In this document: positions 38,655 to 46,961 of the stretch, piece by piece
How the letters are laid out: the number at the start of each line of letters is the position of its first letter
Position numbering within the stretch: the first letter of the stretch is position 1
Origin: Cellvibrionales bacterium
GTDB taxonomy: Bacteria > Pseudomonadota > Gammaproteobacteria > Pseudomonadales > JAHEIH01
Reading direction: 5' to 3'
Assembly (NCBI GenBank): GCA_024639455.1
Contig: JAHEIH010000026.1
Location: 242,987-306,986, forward strand
Length of the DNA: 64,000 nucleotides
Translations under genes and position numbers: made by a program
The notes under the pieces: generated by a model
Databases searched by the model: none
What the model was told of the DNA's origin: nothing
What the model saw: the letters and a program-made list of their open reading frames with translations, nothing else

Positions 38655-39548
38655 ATGATGACTGAAAACAAGGGCAAGATTTTGGTGGTCGATGACGATC
38701 CCACTAGCTTACACCTGATTGCCGACATACTTGAGCCTGTTGGATACGACTTGTCCTTTGGTACTCGCGGGGGCGACGCCATCTCACGCTGTGAGCCCGA
38801 TACTGATTTGATTCTACTCGATTACCATCTGCCTGATGCTAATGGTATCGAGGTATGTCAAATGCTCAAGCAGCATCCGACGTTCAGTGATATCCCTGTG
38901 ATATTTATCACTGCCAATCAAGACCACGATCTTGAAGCAAATGGTTTATCCGCTGGGGCAGTGGATTTCATTACCAAGCCCTATTCTACAGCTGTCATGA
39001 TGGCGCGTGTGAAAACGCACATCGCCTTGAAGCGTCAGACTGATCTACTAATGCGGATGACACGGGTAGACGATTTAACAGGTGTATACAATCGGCGCCA
39101 TGTGTTTGACGTGGGAAATAGAGAGTTTAGCCGTGCCAAGCGCCTCAAAAACGACATGTGCGCCATGGTGCTGGATATCGATTTTTTTAAAAAGATCAAC
39201 GATTCCTATGGCCACGATGTAGGGGACAAGGCGCTGATCGTGTTTGCGCAGTCGATAAACAATCGAGTTCGTACGACCGATATATTTGGCCGAGTGGGTG
39301 GTGAAGAATTCATTATTTTACTGCCCGACACTAATTTGGAAGAGGCTCTCTCATTGGGCGATGCCTTGCTTGATTTGGTGCGCACAATTGAAGTGCCCCT
39401 AGACGGCCAAGCGCCGCTGCACTATACAGTGTCGATTGGTCTATCTAATATCGAGCCGGAAGATCATGAGCTCACAGATTTGGTGAAGCGTGCAGACGAA
39501 CACCTTTACCATGCCAAGCAAAGCGGCCGCGATCAAATTTACAGTTAA
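38655..39548 (+). CDS. REC-GGDEF diguanylate cyclase
   Basis: A response regulator that makes c-di-GMP. 297 residues. The receiver has Asp56 (LILLDYHLPDANG) and Lys108 (ITKPYS). The GGDEF domain has the active-site variant GGEEF at 215-219, and an RTTD inhibitory site at 206-209, five residues before it, so product feedback is expected. It lies eight bases after the hybrid kinase, which has the phospho-transfer domains to drive it. No EAL or HD-GYP domain is nearby. Confidence 0.93.
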   Translation: MMTENKGKILVVDDDPTSLHLIADILEPVGYDLSFGTRGGDAISRCEPDTDLILLDYHLPDANGIEVCQMLKQHPTFSDIPVIFITANQDHDLEANGLSAGAVDFITKPYSTAVMMARVKTHIALKRQTDLLMRMTRVDDLTGVYNRRHVFDVGNREFSRAKRLKNDMCAMVLDIDFFKKINDSYGHDVGDKALIVFAQSINNRVRTTDIFGRVGGEEFIILLPDTNLEEALSLGDALLDLVRTIEVPLDGQAPLHYTVSIGLSNIEPEDHELTDLVKRADEHLYHAKQSGRDQIYS

Positions 39549-39634
39549 CTTTTTGCTTGTCCTGTCTTTTAACTAGGCATATAGTTAACTCGCATATAAG
39601 GCCGAACTAATATAATGATAATGGAGTTAACAGC

Positions 39635-40075
39635 ATGCGTAGTAAACTTATTTTGATTGCCACAATGGCCCTCACCCTTCCGCTGACTTCTCTGGCTGCA
39701 GATGTCACGGGTGTTTGGCAGACCGAGCCATACAAGGGCATTACCGGTGGCGGCGGTAAGGGTAAATACGACCACGTCCGCATCCACGCCTGTGAAGACA
39801 ATGCCGAAAACATCTGCGGCACCATCGTGAAATCTTTCCTGAAAGATGGCAGTGAAAATGCCGAAGATGATTTTTTGGGTAAGCCTATGTTGGTAGACCT
39901 TAAGCCTAAGCCAAAAAAAGAGCACAATTTCAGCAAAGGCAAAATTTGGCATCCACACATGGATAAATACTTTAAATCTAGCATCGAGCTAGACGATAAA
40001 GACCCTAACGTTCTTCACCTTGACGGTTGTTTGGCGTTCTTTTGTATGGGCCAAGACTGGCAGCGTGTGGAGTAA
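39635..40075 (+). CDS. DUF2147 exported protein
   Basis: A 146-residue protein with a Sec signal (MRSKLILIATMALTLPLTSLAA, cut after the second Ala run). The mature part begins DVTGVWQTEPYKG and carries HACEDNAENICGTIV and FCMGQDWQRV near the end, the arrangement of the DUF2147 lipocalin-like fold. Four cysteines suggest disulfides. Function unknown. The next gene follows after six bases. Confidence 0.8.
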   Translation: MRSKLILIATMALTLPLTSLAADVTGVWQTEPYKGITGGGGKGKYDHVRIHACEDNAENICGTIVKSFLKDGSENAEDDFLGKPMLVDLKPKPKKEHNFSKGKIWHPHMDKYFKSSIELDDKDPNVLHLDGCLAFFCMGQDWQRVE

Positions 40076-40081
40076 TCCAAC

Positions 40082-40762
40082 GTGAGACTGTTTCGGTTCG
40101 CCACGCTTTGGGCAAGTGTGTTGCTAAGTGTGTCTACTGCAGCTGCGCCACCAAGTAATGTATTGCCATCCATGGATGGTAATACAATATCCCCCTTCCA
40201 ATGGTTAAATCCTCCTCCTCAAGCGCGCTTTGAAGAGGGGACGCTCACGATTGTTGCTTCACCCGACACCGACTTTTTTATTGACCCAGAAAATGGCAAT
40301 AGCAATGCCACAGCGCCATTGCTGTGGCGCGATGTCGAAGGTGATTTTGTCGCCACCGCGCTTGTCGAACCAGATCTATCAGACACCTGGCATGCCGTGG
40401 CATTGATGGTGTTAATCGACGATACGAATTGGATTAAGTTCGCTTTTGAAAATTCTGATGCCACTGGGCCGAGTATTGTTAGTGTTGTGACACGTGGCGT
40501 CTCGGACGATGCTAACGGCGCGGTGTTAAGCAACACGCAGAAAGTGTGGTTGAAGCTGACTCGTAAAGACGATGTTTACGCCATGCATTGGTCGTTGGAT
40601 GGTGAAAACTATCGCATGAGCCGTGTGGCCAAGATGTCTCATGCGTCTTCGGTCAAAGTCGGCGTGGAAGCGCAGAGTCCCTTGCAAGCTGGCGCGACAC
40701 ATCGCATCCACCATTTGTCGATCGAATCTAAGACGGTAGAAAACCTACGAACCGGATTTTGA
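40082..40762 (+). CDS. DUF1349 (concanavalin-like) exported protein
   Basis: 226 residues with a GTG start and a signal (MRLFRFATLWASVLLSVS). The mature part has the pattern of DUF1349: FEEGTLTIVASPDTDFFIDP, WRDVEGDFVATALVEPDL, WHAVALMVLIDDTNWIKFA, and MHWSLDGENYRM. This beta-sandwich family is of unknown function, thought to bind sugars. It forms a likely operon with the DUF2147 gene six bases upstream. Confidence 0.75.
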   Translation: MRLFRFATLWASVLLSVSTAAAPPSNVLPSMDGNTISPFQWLNPPPQARFEEGTLTIVASPDTDFFIDPENGNSNATAPLLWRDVEGDFVATALVEPDLSDTWHAVALMVLIDDTNWIKFAFENSDATGPSIVSVVTRGVSDDANGAVLSNTQKVWLKLTRKDDVYAMHWSLDGENYRMSRVAKMSHASSVKVGVEAQSPLQAGATHRIHHLSIESKTVENLRTGF

Positions 40763-40807
40763 TTTACTCGAGATTGTTAAGCCCCTATAAAAACAACAGC
40801 AGACCGA

Positions 40808-42055
40808 CTAAAGCCAAGTTTCTTCCCAAGGAAAGCTAGCAAGAGGCTGACACCCTTGGGCAGTCACTAATACTTGTTGCTCGAGTTTAATACCCTCTTT
40901 ACCTCCTTCTGCGCCAATATAGCTCTCTAGAGAAATCACCATATTTTCTTCAAAAATACCGTCGTAACCAGACGTTTGCCAATCATTACCCCAATGTGCC
41001 ACCGCCGGATATTCATCGGCAAGCCCTACACCATGCGAGATACAGCAATAACGGTTGTGATAAAACTCCGCGGGTATTTGCCACGCCCTTTCAGAGAATT
41101 CACGATAGCTCATGCCCGCTTTTAAGATATCGAGATTATGATGTATTTGGGCATACGCATGCGCGTATAGACGACGTTGTTCATCACTAGGTTTGACATG
41201 GCCAACTGTCCAAGCGCGTGAAAGATCGGCACAATATCCATAAGGTCCAATAAGGTCTGTATCAAAGGCGATAATCTCCCCTTCATTCATGACCCTGTTG
41301 CTTGATTCTTGCATCCAAGGATTGGTCCGTGGCCCAGAAGACAGAAGCCTAGTTTCAATCCATTCACCGCCGTGACGAATATTTTCAAAATGTAACCAAG
41401 CCCATAACTCATTCTCAGTCATGCCGGCACGTTGTTCATCATGCATCCTCTGTATGCCTCGCTCACATACAGCAATCGTCCAACGAATCATGGCAAGCTC
41501 GTCGTCCGATTTTACCTTGCGAGCTTCCTCCATCAGGCTGTGTCCTTCGAGCACAGTGATTCCGAGGTTTTGCAGCAGTTGCAGCCCTTCTAGATCCGCT
41601 TTATCAACCGCTAGACGACGTTCGTTGCCCGCAAATTTTTTAAACGTAGTCGCAATATCATTAGCCCAATCGAGCGCTTTTTCAGATATACGGCTGCCCG
41701 CGCCAAAATAGCTATAGTTAATGGCATCACGAATTTCATCAATTTGCTGATTGCCTTCGTGCAGATGCTCACAATTGTGGAATTCCCATAAAATAACAGG
41801 ACCTTCAGCAAAAACCATTAGATATCGTGCGTGGTTATGCATCGTCCAAACCTGCATATTTGAACTATCTGATGCATAGCGAATATTGACAGGGTCATAG
41901 AGCAGAACAGCGGCACAGTTATTTTTTATCAACTGTTGGCGTACTCGCATCAGACGATATTGACAGCCTCTTTGGTGCACTTCAGGAGAAATTGGGTTCT
42001 TTAGTGGCGTATCTTTCGCCGTACTGTTCAAATATGTTTTTTTGTCTGACAGCAT
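40808..42055 (-). CDS. dddP: DddP-like M24-fold protein (candidate DMSP lyase)
   Basis: A 415-residue protein of the M24 (creatinase/aminopeptidase P) superfamily. Several blocks match DddP, the iron-dependent dimethylsulfoniopropionate lyase: LLYDPVNIRYASDSSNMQVW, HFENIRHGGEWIETRLLSSG, RTNPWMQE, and AFDTDLIGPYGYCADLSRAW. The metal ligands expected of DddP are all in place (Asp265, Asp267, Asp277, His341, Glu377, Glu392), as is the proposed catalytic Asp347 in HGVGLADEYP. The product would be dimethyl sulfide and acrylate. It could also be a related M24 enzyme with another substrate. The 5' part and upstream DNA are duplicated near 49 kb. Confidence 0.78.
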   Translation of the reverse strand: MLSDKKTYLNSTAKDTPLKNPISPEVHQRGCQYRLMRVRQQLIKNNCAAVLLYDPVNIRYASDSSNMQVWTMHNHARYLMVFAEGPVILWEFHNCEHLHEGNQQIDEIRDAINYSYFGAGSRISEKALDWANDIATTFKKFAGNERRLAVDKADLEGLQLLQNLGITVLEGHSLMEEARKVKSDDELAMIRWTIAVCERGIQRMHDEQRAGMTENELWAWLHFENIRHGGEWIETRLLSSGPRTNPWMQESSNRVMNEGEIIAFDTDLIGPYGYCADLSRAWTVGHVKPSDEQRRLYAHAYAQIHHNLDILKAGMSYREFSERAWQIPAEFYHNRYCCISHGVGLADEYPAVAHWGNDWQTSGYDGIFEENMVISLESYIGAEGGKEGIKLEQQVLVTAQGCQPLASFPWEETWL

Positions 42056-42141
42056 GACTCAGCTCTAAGCTTTTTATTGTATCGGGCTAGTGTAATGCAG
42101 AATGAATTTTTCAATCAATAGCATTACAGGCTTATCGTGGA

Positions 42142-42159
42142 GCCATCGCATGCGATGGC
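42142..42159. other. 18-base perfect palindrome upstream of the dddP-like gene
   Basis: GCCATCGCATGCGATGGC is a perfect palindrome, repeated at 49099-49116 in the second copy. It could be an operator for a regulator of the gene; there is no T-run to make it a terminator. Confidence 0.5.
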
Positions 42160-42288
42160 AAGAATTGTGTTGACATGCACAGGAAGCGTACTGCCAACGT
42201 TGTTATGCCCTGCGGGTGTAGATACCTTTTGCTTAAATTCGTCTGAGTAGCAGAATGATTTACCTCTTATGGTCCTAATAATATCTGT

Positions 42289-42321
42289 ACCATAAAAAGT
42301 GTCTATCAATCTCAGGCCTTA
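42289..42321 (-). repeat. 33-base end motif, copy a
   Basis: Reading leftwards from 42321 it begins TAAGGCCTGAGATT. It matches the inverted copy at 48217-48249 at 28 of 33 positions and lies three bases inside the right edge of the direct repeat. Confidence 0.75.
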
Positions 42322-42427
42322 CCATATAAAGTGTGAGAATTTAACACTATATTCTGAATTTAATAATAGAGTAGTAATAATATATAAATTATTTGTTTTT
42401 ATTACACAATTACACACCGCCAAGTTA

Positions 42428-42940
42428 TCATTTTGAAGCAAGATAAGTCTCTAGCTTAACGAAACAATTTATATTTGATGCTAAGTTTTTTTCATTTAGG
42501 CCTAAAACAATTGATGATTTGTTTTTAGCAACAATATAGCAGTCATCACTACTTAAATTGGAGGATACACGTGGGTATTTATATGAAGAATTTTTTCTAT
42601 TGTATGAGGATAAATCGGAAGATTTTTTTATTGTTAATGAAAATTTATTATTAGATGTCTCTTTAAATGCACCCATAGGGTTTGATGTGCAAGAATTAAT
42701 ATTAGATTTCTTAGCACATGTAAAACCGTAAAAACCTTGAGTGAACGAAATCATTCCGAATGATTCAGAATCTCCAAAATACTGATTAACGACATATGAA
42801 ATATCACCAAACGAGTTGGTGCATGTTAAAAAAAATTCATCTTCACGATCGCCAATAGATTTCTTTGACAATTCATAGCAACTGGCATTACTTATCGATG
42901 GTATCAAACAAAATGCCAAAAAAAATAAATATCGTTTCAT
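42428..42940 (-). CDS. Exported protein of unknown function (cassette gene 6)
   Basis: 170 residues, signal MKRYLFFLAFCLIPSISNAS. The mature part starts CYELSKKSIGDREDEFFLTC and has six cysteines, three near the start and middle (TCTNSF, FTCAKK, INSCTSN), so disulfides in the periplasm are likely. No family recognised. Its ATG overlaps the TAA of the upstream gene by one base, so it belongs to the operon. It is Asn- and Lys-rich, following the low GC of the cassette. Confidence 0.7.
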   Translation of the reverse strand: MKRYLFFLAFCLIPSISNASCYELSKKSIGDREDEFFLTCTNSFGDISYVVNQYFGDSESFGMISFTQGFYGFTCAKKSNINSCTSNPMGAFKETSNNKFSLTIKKSSDLSSYNRKNSSYKYPRVSSNLSSDDCYIVAKNKSSIVLGLNEKNLASNINCFVKLETYLASK

Positions 42941-43572
42941 TAGAAATCGTCAGCTAAGCTACTTTTTTTTCGATAACCTTTAGATTCTTTAACCTTTGAA
43001 GTTGACTGAGTAGATTCTGAGGAGTTTGAGGTGGCGCTATCACCTCTAGCGATATCATTATTCATCGTGACTTTGGCGTCAGCTGCAGCAGCCGATGTTG
43101 CTGGTTTCCAGCCAAGTTGAACTAAAACATATTTGCCTTCAGTATCAACGCACTCATCTAATTTAACCAAGCCCGATAACGTTTCATTTGACCGTTGTCT
43201 CAAAGTATCAAGAGTAGAGCTTAATTCTTCTGCAGTGCCTGATGTGTTGCCATCTTGATCTGTCATCTGTTTAGTATTGACCATGTTCGCAGCGACCGTA
43301 TCCGACTCAAAACCACTCTTCAAAAACTCCGCATAGGCTCTCCGTGCTTTTAACTCTGCATTTCGGCGAGCATCATTAATCAATGAACGCTTAGCGACAA
43401 GAAAAGTTCCCTCACCATACATCAATAATGCACGGACTTTACCATTGTCATCAAATTTTGGAACTAGCCCTTCAAATGCTTCGGCTTCGGCTTCAAATTC
43501 TTTACAATCGCCTGCAAAAACTAAAGATGTCATTGATAATAAAGAAATCGCAATTAGTTTTTTACCAGTCAT
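42940..43572 (-). CDS. Exported protein with the cassette N-terminal domain (cassette gene 5)
   Basis: 210 residues. After the signal (MTGKKLIAISLLSMTSLVFA) comes a domain of about 150 residues: DCKEFEAEAEAFEGLVPKFD, ALLMYGEGTFLVAKRSLIND, AYAEFLKSGF, LDECVDTEGKYVLVQLGWK. This is about two-thirds identical to the first domain of the next upstream gene. The C-terminal 35 residues are a Ser-rich linker ending KKSSLADDF. The start overlaps the upstream gene by 11 bases. I know no named family for the domain. Confidence 0.72.
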   Translation of the reverse strand: MTGKKLIAISLLSMTSLVFAGDCKEFEAEAEAFEGLVPKFDDNGKVRALLMYGEGTFLVAKRSLINDARRNAELKARRAYAEFLKSGFESDTVAANMVNTKQMTDQDGNTSGTAEELSSTLDTLRQRSNETLSGLVKLDECVDTEGKYVLVQLGWKPATSAAAADAKVTMNNDIARGDSATSNSSESTQSTSKVKESKGYRKKSSLADDF

Positions 43573-45136
43573 TTTCTACATCCTTTTTTAAATTCTCGTA
43601 CTGTTTGTCTGCATCTGTTTTTACATGTTTATAATTATTTGATGGTTTGCTTTCAAATGCATTATTATTTTCTGATTGACCGCCCATCTTTCTAATCAGA
43701 TAACTAGATAACTTTGTAGCAAAGAAGTTACCTATTTCTTCACCTGGAGTATCAGATTTTATTTTTTTATTTTTTAAAGGAAATTTTTTGTTATCAATTA
43801 AATTAGATGTTGAAACTTCAATCATTCTTGATGTGAGACTTACATTGAAAACTGTCCGTTCGATTATTGAATCGCCAATTTTTCTTGTCTCTATTTCGTG
43901 CTTAAACTTTTCTATTACTGGAATCAACAAAATATCAGCGCCAACTTTATTACCAAGCCTTGCAAGTTCAGACATATTCCCTGAGTTTGCTACTGAAGCT
44001 AGCTCAGAATTGATTTGCTTAGCGAACTTTCTATCTATTACCGTCATGGTAGTTGATTGATTAATTTGTTGTTCTAGCTCACTAACCAAGATAGCTGTAA
44101 AGATATTGTATAGCTCATCTTGGACTACTTGGTTTCCAGAAATTTGCGGGACAGCTATAACAACTGTTGATTTATTTGAATCAATTGATGAATTGTATTT
44201 AGGCATAGAGACCATGACCAACACATGATAACCATCATTATTCTTCTGTTTATTGATATAGCTCCAAGAGCTAATAATTCCTGATGTACTAGAATTTACA
44301 GAATTTGTAGTTTGGCTTGTCTCAATAGCGGCACCTATTGATTTGCCAGAGGACCCAGTTATAGACAATGAGTTTATTGAATCAATTACATTAGTTTGTG
44401 ATGCGAATTTCTCGCCAAATACTTGGGATATTGCACGAGTTAGTGCGTCGTTTGTTGCTCTATTTAGGTCTGTACCAAAACCTTCGGCCTCTACAGATAC
44501 AATACCTATTCCAGATACTTTATTGGATTTGATTTGATCATTATTTTGAGAAGAGGAAGCTGATGTTTCTTTTTGGTTAGAGTCATCATGAGGCTTTACA
44601 GTTTGATTTAAGTTATTACCTTTTGTGTTATTCATAGTGATTTTGGCATCAGCAGCTGCTTTTGAAGTTGCTGGCTTCCATCCCATAGCCACCAATACAT
44701 ATTTACCATCGCTATTAACGCATTCGTCTAACTTAACAATACCTGAAAGAACTGAGTTTGATGAAGATTTCATCTGATTTAATGTAGATGATAATTCATT
44801 GGCATATCCATCTGTTTCACCATTTTCATCTGTGATTTGAGCTGTTTCAACTAGATTTGCAGATAAAGTTTCACTGTCAAAATCACTCTTTAAAAATTCT
44901 GCATAAGCTCGTTTTGCGTTTAGTTCGGCCTTTCTTCGAGCATCATTGATTAGACTTCTTTTAGCTGTTAGAAATGTACTTTCACCATACATTAATAACG
45001 CTCTTAACTTACCATTAGCATCGAATTTTGGAATTACTCCTTCATATGCTTCTGCTTCCGCCTCGAATTCTGCACAGTCATTTGCATAACTATGAGAGGT
45101 TAGGATTATTAAAATTAAAAGCGTTATTAATCTCAT
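43562..45136 (-). CDS. Exported multidomain protein: shared N-domain, LPP20-like and CsgG-like parts (cassette gene 4)
   Basis: 524 residues. Signal MRLITLLILIILTSHSYAND, then the shared domain (about 20-175). After a Gln/Ser/Asn-rich linker, GIGIVSVEAEGFGTDLNRAT followed by ALTRAISQVFGEKF resembles the LPP20/FlgT N-domain. The last half, TVVIAVPQISGNQ, VIDRKFAKQINSELASVA, and LARLGNKVGADILLIPVIEK, is like the CsgG/FlgT-M fold of curli and flagellar assembly proteins. It has no lipobox, so unlike CsgG it is not lipid-anchored. The tail ends VENDW. An AAGGAG ribosome site precedes the ATG. Confidence 0.75.
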   Translation of the reverse strand: MRLITLLILIILTSHSYANDCAEFEAEAEAYEGVIPKFDANGKLRALLMYGESTFLTAKRSLINDARRKAELNAKRAYAEFLKSDFDSETLSANLVETAQITDENGETDGYANELSSTLNQMKSSSNSVLSGIVKLDECVNSDGKYVLVAMGWKPATSKAAADAKITMNNTKGNNLNQTVKPHDDSNQKETSASSSQNNDQIKSNKVSGIGIVSVEAEGFGTDLNRATNDALTRAISQVFGEKFASQTNVIDSINSLSITGSSGKSIGAAIETSQTTNSVNSSTSGIISSWSYINKQKNNDGYHVLVMVSMPKYNSSIDSNKSTVVIAVPQISGNQVVQDELYNIFTAILVSELEQQINQSTTMTVIDRKFAKQINSELASVANSGNMSELARLGNKVGADILLIPVIEKFKHEIETRKIGDSIIERTVFNVSLTSRMIEVSTSNLIDNKKFPLKNKKIKSDTPGEEIGNFFATKLSSYLIRKMGGQSENNNAFESKPSNNYKHVKTDADKQYENLKKDVENDW

Positions 45137-45151
45137 AAAGACTCCTTAAAG

Positions 45152-45844
45152 CTATACGAAACCAGCAAAGTCTGACTCATCAATATCAGGGGTAGCAACG
45201 CCTTTTGAGTTCATGGTAGTAAGCAAATCTTTTCCTGTTGTAACAGAATTTACAAGAAAATTAACCATGGCAGGTGCCAGTGTTGGAATATCTTTAGCAG
45301 CAGAAACGGCAGCCATACCATCACTGAATCCTGGGGTGCCTAAGCTTGTGGCATTGGTAATGATATCTTTCAAAGCTTTGCCAGTTAAAACACCTCTAAC
45401 GAGAGACGGCACATATTTAGCCGCAGCTGCGCCAAGAGCGGCTTTCTGTCCATCCGATAGTGCATCTGCAGATGCGAGCTTTTCAGAAATTAACTTTTGA
45501 GTAGATTCAGATTTTTCGCTTACAGCACCGATATCACCAGAGCCTAAGGAGTCACCTTCTTTTTCTACTTTATTGGCTTCAGTTCGCATGGCTTCAGCTT
45601 CTGATTGAAGGTCTAATGCCTCTGCAATATCTGCAGAGATGTTAGTTTGGACAACTAATTCACTAACAAAATTTGTCTTCGCTTCAGCAAAGGCTTTTGC
45701 GACTGATTTCCAACTACCACCTCCAGTATTTTCGGAACCACCAGTGACTGATTTAACTAAACTTCCAAATTGGGCTTGGCTTGAACTGACATAACCAGCA
45801 GCCGATAACATTGCCATCGCTTTTAATAATTTACGTCTTTCCAT
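45152..45844 (-). CDS. Exported Ala/Ser-rich protein with Tat-like signal (cassette gene 3)
   Basis: 230 residues from ATG 45844; this start sits seven bases from AAGAGGA, while an ATG at 45850 is too close. The N-terminus MERRKLLKAMAMLSAAGYVS has a twin-arginine (RRKLL) and hydrophobic core, suggesting Tat export. The rest is mostly helical and rich in Ala, Ser and Lys (EALDLQSEAEAMRTEANKVE), ending DIDESDFAGFV. No family recognised. Tat export of a protein with no visible cofactor motif would point to folding, or a complex, before export. Confidence 0.65.
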   Translation of the reverse strand: MERRKLLKAMAMLSAAGYVSSSQAQFGSLVKSVTGGSENTGGGSWKSVAKAFAEAKTNFVSELVVQTNISADIAEALDLQSEAEAMRTEANKVEKEGDSLGSGDIGAVSEKSESTQKLISEKLASADALSDGQKAALGAAAAKYVPSLVRGVLTGKALKDIITNATSLGTPGFSDGMAAVSAAKDIPTLAPAMVNFLVNSVTTGKDLLTTMNSKGVATPDIDESDFAGFV

Positions 45845-45862
45845 TATCATTTCCTCTTAGTT

Positions 45863-46951
45863 TTAACGTAGTCCTTTTTGCTGTAGTTGAGCTACAACGG
45901 TTTCCATCGCAAACTTTACCGCTTCATTGTAAGCGTTAGTTTCTGCTACTGATGAATTTCCTCTATCCTGTCCATATACAACTTGAGGCCTAACTGATGC
46001 TACTGATCTAGCGCGCCCATCATCCAACATCCATACTCTAAATGATACTGTTGCGGGTACTCTAACGGTGCCTCTAGCGGCATCGTTTTGTGGTACACCT
46101 ATGTCAATTGTGCCCATACCTAAAAATGTCCAGCCTGCTTCCACAGCAGCATTTTGATAGGCTTTTTGTATTCTTGTAGGCATTCGTCCAGAGCTTCTCA
46201 TTTGATCGACTATTTCATCTAAAAACGGTACGCCATCTAATTGATCAATGCCCATTGGTTCAAAACCAGAGTTGATTAAATGCTCTTCTACTGCATATGC
46301 AACTTCTTCACTTATTTCTATAGAAGGTTCATATTCGACATCATCTCTTTTTGAAACATTACTTCCGCCGGATTTTTTAACACTAAGCCCTTTCTCATTA
46401 ACCGACTCAAGATTTCTTTCCCCATCAGAAGAGCTAATTTCTTCAATAGACGCCGATTTTTGTTCTTCACTAATTTCAGTGCGTTTTACATCAAAAGATT
46501 TTCTAGAAGATTCAACTCGTGCAATGAACATCGCACCAAAATCACTAGCATCTCCAACAGATTGTGTTCCTGACTCAGAATTATTTAGCAATAAAATATC
46601 AAATGCTGAAGGATTAATTTTTGCAGAAATAGCTATTTTATATTGACTAGAACTTTTATCTTGTTTTTCTTGTTGAATAACAGCTTCAGTAACATAAGTA
46701 TCAATATTTTTCTCAATATCATTAATTAAGTTGCCGATCATTCTTTGTTTAGCTAATGGCATACTTGATACATATTTTTTTAAAGCAACCAGCTTTGCTT
46801 CTTTTAGTGCAGCGTCTCTTGCGCTATTTTTTTTGAAAAATGAGTACTTATGACTTCCTACAGCAGTTACAGAAACTAATTCTTGAGCTAAAACTGTCAC
46901 AGGGGCTAAAAGTATGAATAAGATAAAACTAAATGTTGACAAATATTTCAT
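45863..46951 (-). CDS. Exported LPP20/FlgT-like protein (cassette gene 2)
   Basis: 362 residues from ATG 46951, chosen because it starts the signal (MKYLSTFSFILFILLAPVTV) and AAAGGA lies six bases before it. The next 110 residues (AVGSHKYSFFKKNSARDAAL, then EAKLVALKKYV) look like the LPP20/FlgT N-domain. A charged Ser/Glu linker leads to a C-terminal domain (SGFEPMGIDQLD, WTFLGMGTIDIGVP, ATVSFRVWMLDDGRARSVAS) that resembles the middle domain of FlgT/CsgG. The lack of other flagellar genes argues against a flagellar role. Confidence 0.7.
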   Translation of the reverse strand: MKYLSTFSFILFILLAPVTVLAQELVSVTAVGSHKYSFFKKNSARDAALKEAKLVALKKYVSSMPLAKQRMIGNLINDIEKNIDTYVTEAVIQQEKQDKSSSQYKIAISAKINPSAFDILLLNNSESGTQSVGDASDFGAMFIARVESSRKSFDVKRTEISEEQKSASIEEISSSDGERNLESVNEKGLSVKKSGGSNVSKRDDVEYEPSIEISEEVAYAVEEHLINSGFEPMGIDQLDGVPFLDEIVDQMRSSGRMPTRIQKAYQNAAVEAGWTFLGMGTIDIGVPQNDAARGTVRVPATVSFRVWMLDDGRARSVASVRPQVVYGQDRGNSSVAETNAYNEAVKFAMETVVAQLQQKGLR

Positions 46952-46961
46952 GATAAATCCT

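Larger units (their letters stand above)
41297..42324. repeat. 1,028-bp direct repeat, copy 1
   Basis: Same length and no indels compared with 48254-49281 (constant offset 6,957 bases), and identical wherever I compared the two. It contains the first 253 codons of the dddP-like gene and 269 bases upstream (42056-42324), a gap in which I see no gene, only a palindrome and the end motif at 42289-42321. The gap continues for about 100 AT-rich bases to 42427. Confidence 0.95.

Noticed and set aside
39569-39984. Minus-strand frames over the DUF2147 gene
   Set aside because: The plus-strand gene has a signal peptide and conserved cysteines; the opposite frames do not resemble proteins.
40996-41190. 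Open frames on the plus strand across the dddP-like gene
   Set aside because: They follow the codon pattern of the real gene on the other strand and have no ribosome site or family resemblance.
42160-42215. Integron attC-like sequence in the upstream part of the repeat
   Set aside because: CGTTGTTATGCC and the neighbouring palindrome recall attC sites, but the core sites do not fit the GTTRRRY/RYYYAAC consensus and there is no integrase.
42124-42309. A 61-codon frame upstream of the dddP-like gene
   Set aside because: It needs a TTG start, has no ribosome site, covers the palindrome and the end motif, and its product looks like no protein family. Treated as non-coding.
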